Positions 1 through 5,253 of a DNA stretch of 6,948 nt are shown one piece after another; positions within the stretch are counted from its first letter, which is position 1; each line of letters opens with the position of its first letter. The DNA is from an uncultured bacterium (GTDB taxonomy: Bacteria > Pseudomonadota > Gammaproteobacteria > Burkholderiales > Burkholderiaceae_F): positions 1 to 6,948 of the forward strand of contig CAJMRV010000091.1 in assembly GCA_905215795.1 (NCBI GenBank). The letters run 5' to 3'. The translations under genes and the position numbers were made by a program. Below the pieces are notes generated by a model that saw nothing but the letters and a program-made list of their open reading frames with translations, did no database searches and was not told where the DNA came from.

Positions 1-53
1 CACGCAGGTGCAGACCCCCCGCCGGCGTCAACCACACCCAAGGAGAATCCGAC

Positions 54-707
54 ATGGAAAAGATCATTTCCGTCGACAAGATCATGAAGAAGCGTTACAC
101 GGCCAAGCACTACGACCCCTCCAGGCGCATCCCGCGCGAGGAGCTCGCCGTGCTGCTCGAGGCCCTGCGCCTCTCCCCGACGTCGGTCAACGCACAGCTC
201 AACCGCTTCTTCGTCGCCTCGACGAAGGAGGCCCGCGAGAAGGTCGCCGCCTCGATGATGGACTTCAACGTGCCCCGCGTCGTCGATGCGAGCGACGTCG
301 TCGTCTTCGCGATCAAGACCGAGGCCGACGACGAGCACCTCAAGCGTGTGCTCGCCAAGGAGGTCGAGGACGGCCGCTTCCCCGACCCTGAATTCGCCCG
401 CATGCAGGACGAGGGCCGCCGCAGCTTCATCGACCTGAACGCCAAGGGCCAGGGCATCGAGAGCTGGGCCGCCCGCCAGAGCTACATCGCCATGGGCGTG
501 CTCCTCACGATGGCGCCGCTCCTCGGGATCGACGCCACGCCGATCGAGGGTCTTCACACCGACAAGCTCGACGAGATCCTCGGATTGCGCGAGAAGGGAT
601 TGAAGAGCCTCGCCGTGGTGAGCCTGGGCTATCATGCCGCGGGCGACTCCAACGCCACGCGTCCGAAGTCGCGCCTTGCCCTTGAAGAAGTCGTGGAAGT
701 CATCTAA
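54..707 (+). CDS. nfsB: NfsB-like oxygen-insensitive NAD(P)H nitroreductase
   Basis: Predicted cytoplasmic FMN flavoenzyme of the nitroreductase family, which reduces nitroaromatics and quinones with NAD(P)H as a homodimer. It has 217 residues, the same length as E. coli NfsB as I remember it. Visible family features are the N-terminal KKRYTAKHYD segment with FMN-site Arg14, an SPTSVNAQ motif at 41-48, N72 and R75 at the places of NfsB Asn71 and Lys74, DGRF at 106-109, PIEG at 163-166, and the C-terminal PKSRL with K205 and R207, which bind the FMN phosphate in NfsB. One oddity is that the usual NSQPWHF segment reads NAQLNRF (46-52), so the Pro-Trp pair is missing. The start is supported by AAGGAG at 40-45, 8 nt before the ATG. 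No promoter is visible in the 53 bp upstream, so the gene may be read from further left. The family call is firm; the physiological substrate is unknown. Confidence 0.93.
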   Translation: MEKIISVDKIMKKRYTAKHYDPSRRIPREELAVLLEALRLSPTSVNAQLNRFFVASTKEAREKVAASMMDFNVPRVVDASDVVVFAIKTEADDEHLKRVLAKEVEDGRFPDPEFARMQDEGRRSFIDLNAKGQGIESWAARQSYIAMGVLLTMAPLLGIDATPIEGLHTDKLDEILGLREKGLKSLAVVSLGYHAAGDSNATRPKSRLALEEVVEVI

Positions 708-738
708 GCTTTTCCCGATTCCTCTTTTCCGAACCTCC

Positions 739-763
739 GGGGTCCCTTCCGAGGAAGGGCCCC
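739..763 (+). other. Intergenic hairpin next to the RBS of the following gene
   Basis: GGGG-T-CCCTTC (739-749), loop CGAG (750-753), GAAGGGCCCC (754-763): a 10-bp stem with one bulged T. It is not followed by a T run, so it is a poor intrinsic terminator. CTCC at 735-738 can pair further with GGAG at 767-770, which is the likely Shine-Dalgarno of the gene starting at 780. It may protect the nfsB 3' end or modulate downstream translation; both are inference. Confidence 0.5.
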
Positions 764-779
764 GACGGAGTCCCAACGC

Positions 780-1574
780 ATGTCTATGAACGCCTCCAAG
801 TCCCTCGCCGCCGTCGCGGTGCTCGCCGCCTCGCTCGCGGCCCCCGCCGCCACGGCCAATCCGTTCACTCAGGACGAGCTCCCCGCCGTCTTCACCGACC
901 GCACGCTCTTCCTCCAGTACGGCGAGAAGGGATCGATCAAGGATCCCGAGACCGCCTCGAAGGTGCGCGCGTTGGTCGACAAGAAGAAGGCCGAGCTCGA
1001 CGCCGCCTATGAAGCGGCCGAGGACGCCTGCCTGAAGAAGTTCCTCGTCGAGGTCTGCGTCAACCGCCACAGGAAGGCGCTCTTCGCCCGCGAGCGCGAG
1101 CTCCTCGCCGTGAAGGTCGTCGCCGAGGAAGTGCTCCGCGCCGACCGCACCCACAGGATCGAAGTGACGCGAAAGGAGATCCAGGAGAAGCGCAAGCCCA
1201 CTCCGATCGACCTCAAGCCGCCGCGCCTGGCCGAACCCAAGCAGCCCATCGAGCTCCCGCACCGCGCCGTGCGTGAGAAACCCGAACCGATGCAGATCGC
1301 TCCGGGCGGCCTCATCAAGGGCGCCACGGACAAGGGCACGGCCGAGGAACGCCTCGCACGCGAGAAGGCCAATGAACTCGCCTACGAACGCAAGCAGGCC
1401 GCCGCGGCCGAACGCCGCGCCAAAGCCGAGGAAGAGGCCGCCCGCCGCATGAAGGAGCGCGCCGAGAAGGAGCGCGAGATCAACGAACATCTCAAGCAGC
1501 GCATCGAAGCCCAGGAACGCTACGAGAAGAGCGCCGGCGAGACCCATTCGGGGCTGAGCCGCTTCTTCAAGTGA
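780..1574 (+). CDS. Exported coiled-coil protein of unknown function with a conserved-looking Cys pair
   Basis: 264-residue protein that I do not recognise by name. Residues 1-26 form a Sec-type signal peptide: Lys7, an Ala/Leu/Val-rich core, and an A-T-A cleavage site before Asn27, with no lipobox Cys. The mature part begins with a short globular-looking segment (27-75). An amphipathic helix follows, with Cys84 and Cys93 in DACLKKFLVEVC, likely to form a disulfide in the periplasm. Similar two-Cys segments followed by Arg-rich helices occur in small exported proteins of Burkholderiales (general recollection, not checked). Residues 140-175 are Pro-rich and probably a linker. Residues 178-250 are a highly charged Glu/Lys/Arg/Ala helix, a probable coiled coil, ending in GLSRFFK. 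The ATG at 780 is chosen because GGAG at 767-770 is 9 nt upstream; the ATG at 786 is 15 nt away. It lies 72 bp after nfsB and could be cotranscribed with it. Function unknown; a periplasmic or envelope structural role is only a guess. Confidence 0.85.
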   Translation: MSMNASKSLAAVAVLAASLAAPAATANPFTQDELPAVFTDRTLFLQYGEKGSIKDPETASKVRALVDKKKAELDAAYEAAEDACLKKFLVEVCVNRHRKALFARERELLAVKVVAEEVLRADRTHRIEVTRKEIQEKRKPTPIDLKPPRLAEPKQPIELPHRAVREKPEPMQIAPGGLIKGATDKGTAEERLAREKANELAYERKQAAAAERRAKAEEEAARRMKERAEKEREINEHLKQRIEAQERYEKSAGETHSGLSRFFK

Positions 1575-1587
1575 GACGCGTCCGTGT

Positions 1588-1604
1588 GCGTCACCATCTG
1601 ACGC
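1588..1604 (+). other. Small hairpin after the exported-protein gene
   Basis: GCGTCA (1588-1593), loop CCATC, TGACGC (1599-1604): a perfect 6-bp stem starting 14 nt after the stop codon. No T tract follows, so it could be a weak 3'-end structure but is not a convincing terminator. Confidence 0.35.
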
Positions 1605-1634
1605 CTCGGCCGGGGTTCAAGGGCACCGCACGGT

Positions 1635-1640
1635 TATAAT
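1635..1640 (+). promoter_or_regulatory. Perfect -10 box of the helicase promoter
   Basis: TATAAT stands out in a very GC-rich stretch. No good -35 is present at 16-18 bp: the sequence there is GGGGTT or GGGTTC. Transcription would start near 1646-1648. The last two bases of the box plus G1641 form the most upstream in-frame ATG of the helicase frame, so that ATG lies upstream of the predicted transcript and is unlikely to be the translation start. Confidence 0.5.
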
Positions 1641-1662
1641 GACGGCGGGCCCCCGCATCAGG

Positions 1663-1693
1663 AAGGCTCTTTCCCGTGAAGGGAGGGAGCCTT
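1663..1693 (+). promoter_or_regulatory. Leader hairpin before the helicase gene, possible attenuator or SD-masking stem
   Basis: AAGGCTCTTTCCC (1663-1675), loop GTGAA, GGGAGGGAGCCTT (1681-1693): as RNA, a 13-bp stem with two central G-U pairs. A smaller hairpin, GCGG-GCCC-CCGC (1645-1656), precedes it. The 3' arm contains GGGAGGGAG, the only strong Shine-Dalgarno-like run in this leader, so the stem would hide it. Only a broken T run (TGTCTTG) follows, making it a weak terminator at best. Its place between the -10 box and the coding start suggests control of the helicase transcript. Confidence 0.5.
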
Positions 1694-1749
1694 TGTCTTG
1701 GGCGACGCCCCACGATTCCATCCAACAGATTTTTTCCGGACACCCCTTC

Positions 1750-4200
1750 ATGCCGAAGCACCCGCACGACAAGCGTGGCGGCCGCCACGAGGCCCCCGAC
1801 GCCGGCGACGAGGACATCTTCCTCGACGAAACCCTCATACGCGAGGCCGAGGCTGCGCTCGCCGCGGAGGCGGACGCCGCCCTCGATGCGGACGGCGCGG
1901 GCGCGCTCGAGCCGTGGTTCCCCGAGGCCGACGACGCCTCCGTGGAGGACGCCCCCTTCGAGGACGTCCCCTTTGCCCCGGCTGCGTCCGGCTTCGAAGC
2001 CCTGGACGCGATTGAAGGCGGGTTTTCGGGCGACGCCGTCGTCGAACCACTCAACATCTCGAGCAGCACCGCGGGCACGCTGAGGGAGCTCCTTCCCAAG
2101 GTCTTCGGTGAGGGCGGCGTCCTCGCGAAAGCCATCCCCGGCTACAAGCCCCGTGCGAGCCAGCTCGAGTTCGCCCTCGCCGTCGTCGACACGATGGAGT
2201 CGGCGGGCACGCTCGTCGCCGAGGCGGGAACCGGCACCGGCAAGACTTTCTCCTACCTGATCCCCGCGCTGCTCGCCGGGTCCAAGGTGATCGTGAGCAC
2301 CGCCGGCAAGGCCCTACAGGAACAGCTCTTCAAGAAGGACCTTCCCTTCCTGAAGAAGGTCCTCGGCCTGCACGATCTCAACGTGGTCATGCTCAAGGGC
2401 CGCACCAACTACGTGTGCCCCTACAAGCTCGAGCTCGCGATGACCGACGCCGGCGCGACTCTCTCGCGCGGTCAGGCGAGCTTCGCCCTCGAGGACGGCA
2501 CGGGCCGCGGCGCCGGAAAGAAGGGCGCCCCCGACTACCTGCGCATGATCGACCGCCTGCGGATCATCGAGGACTTCGCCATCAACACGGAGACGGGCGA
2601 CCGCGCCGAAGTCTCGGGCCTGCCCGAGGACGATCCCATCTGGATGAAGGTGACGTGCCCGGCCGACCAGTGCCTCGGCAAGGAATGCGCCTACTGGGAG
2701 GAGGGATGCTTCGTGAAGAAGGCCCGCACGGCGGCCGCCCAGGCCGACGTCGTCGTGGTCAACCATCACCTCTACCTGAGCTCGGCCTCGGTGAGGCGCA
2801 TGGCCAACGGCTCGATCGAGGGGCTGCTTCCCCGCGCGAGCATCACGATCTTCGACGAAGCCCACAACGTCGCCGACATCGCCACGAACTTCTTCGGCGA
2901 GACGTTCTCCACGTCCGATTTGATCCGACTCCTCGACGAGCTCACCACCCTGGCCACCACGAAGGTGAGTCCCTATGCCGACTGGGGCCGTCTGAGAAAC
3001 GACATCATCGGCGCCGTGCGCACGATCCGCCTGCGCTTCGACACGGTCGGGATGATGGAGGGCGAGAGCCGCGACATCAACAAGATTCAGAACCTCACGC
3101 CGATCAAGCACGCCTTCACCGACCTCGTCGAGGCGATGAAGGCCATGCATTCGGCCCTCGTGGGGGTCCAGGGCGCCCACATCGAACTCGACCAGCTCGC
3201 CGCGGCCTTCGCGGCGCGTCTCGACGAGGCCTATTCCTGGCAGAAGGGCGTCTTCTCGAAGGTGCCCGAGGAAGGGCTCACCGAGGAGATCCATGAACCC
3301 AACAAGGTCCGGTGGATCCATCTCCTTCGCGAGCACGTCGTCTTCCAGACCACGCCCCTGAGCGTCTCGGGCATCATGAAGGAGCTGCGCGACGCGGAAG
3401 CAGGCTCCTGGGTGTTCACGAGCGCCACGATGAGCACCGGCAAGGGCGACTTCACCCACTTCAACGGCTCGCTCGGTCTCGACGAGGCCACCGAGCGGCT
3501 CGAACGCCGCTGGCCGAGCCCCTTCAACTACTTCCACCAGGGGTGCCTCTACCTCCCCGGGATTCCGAGTCCGAAGGGACTGGAGACCCAGGAGCACACC
3601 GCCAACGTGATCGAGGCGGCCTGGCCCCTGATCCAGGCCTCGGGCGGACGCGCCTTCATCCTCTGCACGTCGCTCCACGCGGTTTCGGTCGCGGCCGACA
3701 TCCTCGAGGAGAAGCTCGCCGCCACCGACGGCAAAATCCGTCTGCTTGTTCAGAACGACGCGCCAAAGACGGCGCTCCTCGCGGAGTTCAAGGCGCACGG
3801 GAACGCCGTGCTCGTGGGCTCGAAGAGCTTCTGGGAGGGCGTGGACGTCCAGGGCGAGGCCCTCAGCCTCGTCGTGATCGACCGGCTTCCCTTCACGTCG
3901 CCCGCCGATCCCGTTTTCGCGGCGCGCTGCGCCGACCTCGAGAGCCGGAACCTCTCCCCGTTTCAGTATCTGAGTCTTCCGGAGGCGACCATCACGCTCA
4001 AGCAGGGCGTGGGCCGTCTCATCCGAAGCGAGAACGACCGGGGCGTGCTCATGATCGGCGACACGCGCCTCTGGAGCACGGGCTGGGGCAAGTCCCTCGT
4101 GGCCAATGCGATCCCCGACTTCTACCGCACGACGAACCTCACCCAGGCGGTGAACTTCTTCCTCAATCCCGAGAGCTACTACGACGTCATCTACGAATGA
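1750..4200 (+). CDS. yoaA: YoaA/DinG-family ATP-dependent DNA helicase with Fe-S cluster (XPD-like SF2)
   Basis: Predicted 5'-3' DNA helicase of the XPD/DinG group, involved in repair or replication-fork rescue. Numbering is from the ATG at 1750. The Q-motif-like LAKAIPGYKPRASQ precedes Walker A EAGTGTGKT (158-166). Fe-S cysteines are C223 (NYVC) and C308, C313 and C320 (CLGKECAYWEEGC), with an extra C303. VNHH starts at 338, DEAH is at 369-372, SATMS at 558-562, SFWEGVD at 693-699 and QGVGRLIR at 752-759. The order and wording follow E. coli YoaA closely. At 816 residues it exceeds YoaA (about 636), mainly through an acidic, Ala/Asp/Glu-rich N-terminal extension of about 115 residues of low complexity. 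The start is uncertain. The frame is open back to an ATG at 1639, but that overlaps the -10 box. ATG 1750 lacks a good SD. A TTG at 1693 sits 6 nt after GGGAGG (1681-1686) and would add 19 residues. The family call is firm, the exact ortholog (YoaA over DinG) probable. Confidence 0.93.
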   Translation: MPKHPHDKRGGRHEAPDAGDEDIFLDETLIREAEAALAAEADAALDADGAGALEPWFPEADDASVEDAPFEDVPFAPAASGFEALDAIEGGFSGDAVVEPLNISSSTAGTLRELLPKVFGEGGVLAKAIPGYKPRASQLEFALAVVDTMESAGTLVAEAGTGTGKTFSYLIPALLAGSKVIVSTAGKALQEQLFKKDLPFLKKVLGLHDLNVVMLKGRTNYVCPYKLELAMTDAGATLSRGQASFALEDGTGRGAGKKGAPDYLRMIDRLRIIEDFAINTETGDRAEVSGLPEDDPIWMKVTCPADQCLGKECAYWEEGCFVKKARTAAAQADVVVVNHHLYLSSASVRRMANGSIEGLLPRASITIFDEAHNVADIATNFFGETFSTSDLIRLLDELTTLATTKVSPYADWGRLRNDIIGAVRTIRLRFDTVGMMEGESRDINKIQNLTPIKHAFTDLVEAMKAMHSALVGVQGAHIELDQLAAAFAARLDEAYSWQKGVFSKVPEEGLTEEIHEPNKVRWIHLLREHVVFQTTPLSVSGIMKELRDAEAGSWVFTSATMSTGKGDFTHFNGSLGLDEATERLERRWPSPFNYFHQGCLYLPGIPSPKGLETQEHTANVIEAAWPLIQASGGRAFILCTSLHAVSVAADILEEKLAATDGKIRLLVQNDAPKTALLAEFKAHGNAVLVGSKSFWEGVDVQGEALSLVVIDRLPFTSPADPVFAARCADLESRNLSPFQYLSLPEATITLKQGVGRLIRSENDRGVLMIGDTRLWSTGWGKSLVANAIPDFYRTTNLTQAVNFFLNPESYYDVIYE

Positions 4201-4236
4201 TGTCCAGTGAGCCTCCCGACACGGAGCAGGAACAAC

Positions 4237-4788
4237 ATGGAACAGATCAAGTCCCTTTTCGTGGCGATGCTCTGCGGCTTCGCGCTGCTGATCGCCTCTT
4301 GCATCATTTTCAGAGAGTGGCCCATCGTGGTCGTCTTCGCCATCGGCGGCTCCTTCTTCGTGGCCCGCTGGGTCTACTCGAAGATGCTCGAACGCTACGG
4401 GGTGATCCCCGTCTCCAAGTGGCAGGTCGAGCAGTACAACCCCGAGCCCCACGTCTTCAAGATCGTCGGGATCGAGCACAACATCGGCAAGAAGTACGTG
4501 GCCGAGAACATCGACCACATCAAGGAGTGCGCACGCCTGAGCCGTGAGAACGGCCGCTCGAAGGACCCGCACGCCGTCTCGCTCGTCGTTGACGGCCGCG
4601 TCGTGGGCTACATCTCCCGAGCGTATTCCTACATCATCGCGCCGGTGCTCGACGCGAACCCCGATGCAGCCGTTTCGGTGCACGCCTGGGACCTGAACGG
4701 ATCGGTGGGGGCCTGCGTGCGCTTCACCGGCCCCGAGGCGGACGCGATCCATGAACAAGCGGATCGGGTGAGGGCGCTTGTGAAGTAG
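4237..4788 (+). CDS. Membrane-anchored HIRAN-like domain protein
   Basis: 183-residue protein. Residues 6-24 and 29-47 are two hydrophobic helices joined by a short FREW turn. The basic segment after the second helix (RWVYSKMLERYG) puts both ends in the cytoplasm by the positive-inside rule. Residues about 72-155 resemble a HIRAN domain: HVFKIVG at the start, then KDPHAVSLVVDGRVVGYISR (109-128) followed by APVLD, matching the family pattern of DPNAV..., G.(V/I)GY(I/L)(P/S)R and a final hydrophobic helix. HIRAN domains in eukaryotic HLTF bind 3' ends of single-stranded DNA; roles of bacterial stand-alone copies are mostly unknown. The ATG at 4237 is preferred because AGGA (4228-4231) and GGAG (4223-4226) precede it; a GTG at 4207 would add 10 unlikely residues. 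It begins 36 bp after the helicase stop with no promoter or terminator between, so the two are probably cotranscribed. The membrane part is clear; the HIRAN call is by eye and fairly likely. Confidence 0.8.
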   Translation: MEQIKSLFVAMLCGFALLIASCIIFREWPIVVVFAIGGSFFVARWVYSKMLERYGVIPVSKWQVEQYNPEPHVFKIVGIEHNIGKKYVAENIDHIKECARLSRENGRSKDPHAVSLVVDGRVVGYISRAYSYIIAPVLDANPDAAVSVHAWDLNGSVGACVRFTGPEADAIHEQADRVRALVK

Positions 4789-4795
4789 GTCTTGA

Positions 4796-4806
4796 GCACT
4801 TCGTGC
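4796..4806 (+). other. Mini hairpin after the HIRAN gene
   Basis: GCAC-TTC-GTGC starts 7 nt after the stop codon and is followed by GTTTTG. It repeats the inner stem of the main terminator 29 bp further on (GCAC-TTTTC-GTGC), so it may be an accessory terminator structure. Confidence 0.3.
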
Positions 4807-4824
4807 GTTTTGAATGAAAAAGAG

Positions 4825-4865
4825 GATGGAATCGGCACTTTTCGTGCGGATTCCATCTTTTTTTT
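4825..4865 (+). terminator. Strong intrinsic terminator of the helicase-HIRAN unit
   Basis: GATGGAATC (4825-4833), G-G mismatch (4834/4848), GCAC (4835-4838), loop TTTTC, GTGC (4844-4847), GATTCCATC (4849-4857), then eight T (4858-4865). The A-rich run before the stem (AAAAAGAG, 4817-4824) lets it work for minus-strand transcripts too, so it is probably bidirectional. Confidence 0.92.
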
Positions 4866-4894
4866 GTATATATTCCCGTTCTTTTTGTTCATTG

Positions 4895-4918
4895 AGTGAC
4901 GAGGTTTTCTCGGTCACT
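4895..4918 (+). other. Hairpin with T-rich loop
   Basis: AGTGACGAG (4895-4903), loop GTTTT, CTC-G-GTCACT (4909-4918): 9 bp with one bulged G. It lies between the two terminators. No T tract follows on either strand. Role unknown; perhaps part of a convergent-transcription insulator. Confidence 0.4.
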
Positions 4919-4928
4919 GGAAAGCGAA

Positions 4929-4952
4929 AAGCCTGCGGCACTCCGCAGGCTT
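4929..4952 (-). terminator. Minus-strand intrinsic terminator
   Basis: Perfect 10-bp stem AAGCCTGCGG (4929-4938) / CCGCAGGCTT (4943-4952) with loop CACT. Read on the minus strand it is followed by TTTTCGCTTT; on the plus strand by GACGCC. It therefore stops leftward transcripts, presumably any that read past 5113 or from further right, and faces the plus-strand terminator at 4825-4865. Confidence 0.75.
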
Positions 4953-5085
4953 GACGCCGGATGGGCAAAACCCCCGTCCCATTTGTTCACATCGTAGCAT
5001 TTATTCAAATCGGGGCTGGATTGATGCCGCTTGAAAATGATTGGAAATGTAATGCAGACGGTGGGTCTCTTCCTATTTCAAAGAA

Positions 5086-5113
5086 TGGCGGAGAAGGGGG
5101 GATTCGGACCCAC
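5086..5113 (-). pseudogene. 3' fragment of a tRNA-Ser gene (possible attachment-site scar)
   Basis: Read on the minus strand, 5113 to 5086 gives a T arm (stem GTGGG / CCCCC with one T-C mismatch, loop TCCGAAT), acceptor 3' strand CTTCTCC, discriminator G and an encoded CCA. G73 with CTTCTCC implies a 5' GGAGAAG, as in serine tRNAs. No such 5' strand, D arm or anticodon arm is found in the 120 nt upstream on that strand, so this is a remnant and not a gene. C at position 55 and the stem mismatch suggest decay. Duplicated tRNA 3' ends are typical att sites of integrative elements. In this orientation the element side would be toward higher coordinates, but no integrase is visible in the window. 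Confidence 0.65.
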
Positions 5114-5119
5114 GATGCG

Positions 5120-5219
5120 AAAAGCCCGTTGCTTTTGTGGAGCAACGGGCTCTGTCTCTTTAGGAAATTTCCGGCAGCTCGTGATGGTTCGATTTGGAGT
5201 CGTCGAACCACTACCGAAA
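5120..5219 (-). ncRNA. Candidate structured small RNA, about 100 nt
   Basis: Minus-strand transcription from the promoter at 5225-5253 would start near 5218-5221 and end at the T run at 5120-5123. The predicted RNA opens with a long hairpin. The outer stem pairs 5219-5211 (TTTCGGTAG) with 5177-5169 (CTGCCGGAA), 9 bp with two G-U pairs. The inner stem pairs 5210-5203 (TGGTTCGA) with 5192-5185 (TCGAACCA), 8 perfect bp. The loop is CGACTCCAAA, and TCACGAG is an unpaired bulge on the 3' side. A single-stranded A/T-rich linker (about 5168-5152) leads to the terminator hairpin at 5123-5151. This architecture is that of a trans-acting sRNA. I do not recognise the family. The small reading frames crossing it on both strands have no coding character. 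Confidence 0.55.
5123..5151 (-). terminator. Intrinsic terminator of the candidate sRNA
   Basis: Perfect 10-bp stem AGCCCGTTGC (5123-5132) / GCAACGGGCT (5142-5151) with a 9-nt loop. On the minus strand the stem ends in GGGCT and runs into TTT then CG. The form (GC-rich stem, then TTTTCG) matches the terminator at 4929-4952. It could also stop lysR read-through. Confidence 0.75.
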
Positions 5220-5224
5220 GTTTT

Positions 5225-5253
5225 ATTCTACTATCTTCCCTGCAAAATGTGAA
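5225..5253 (-). promoter_or_regulatory. Sigma-70-type promoter for the candidate sRNA
   Basis: On the minus strand TTCACA (5253-5248) and TAGAAT (5230-5225) are separated by exactly 17 nt. Each hexamer differs from consensus at one position. It is the best -35/-10 pair seen in the window. Confidence 0.6.

Noticed and set aside
1639..1749. N-terminal 37 codons of the longest helicase frame as real protein
   Set aside because: The ATG overlaps a perfect -10 box, and the stretch encodes a strong leader hairpin. A shorter extension starting at TTG 1693 remains possible.
2314..4968. An 884-codon open frame on the minus strand opposite the helicase and HIRAN genes
   Set aside because: It is a by-product of high GC and strong third-position bias on the plus strand. 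The translation is rich in Asp, Val, Arg, Gly and His without domains, and it runs straight through the strong terminator at 4825-4865.
5086..5180. Complete tRNA-Ser or tmRNA gene on the minus strand
   Set aside because: No GGAGAAG 5' acceptor strand, D arm or anticodon arm upstream of the T arm; instead there is a terminator hairpin. The CTTCTCCG end also differs from the usual tmRNA 3' end.
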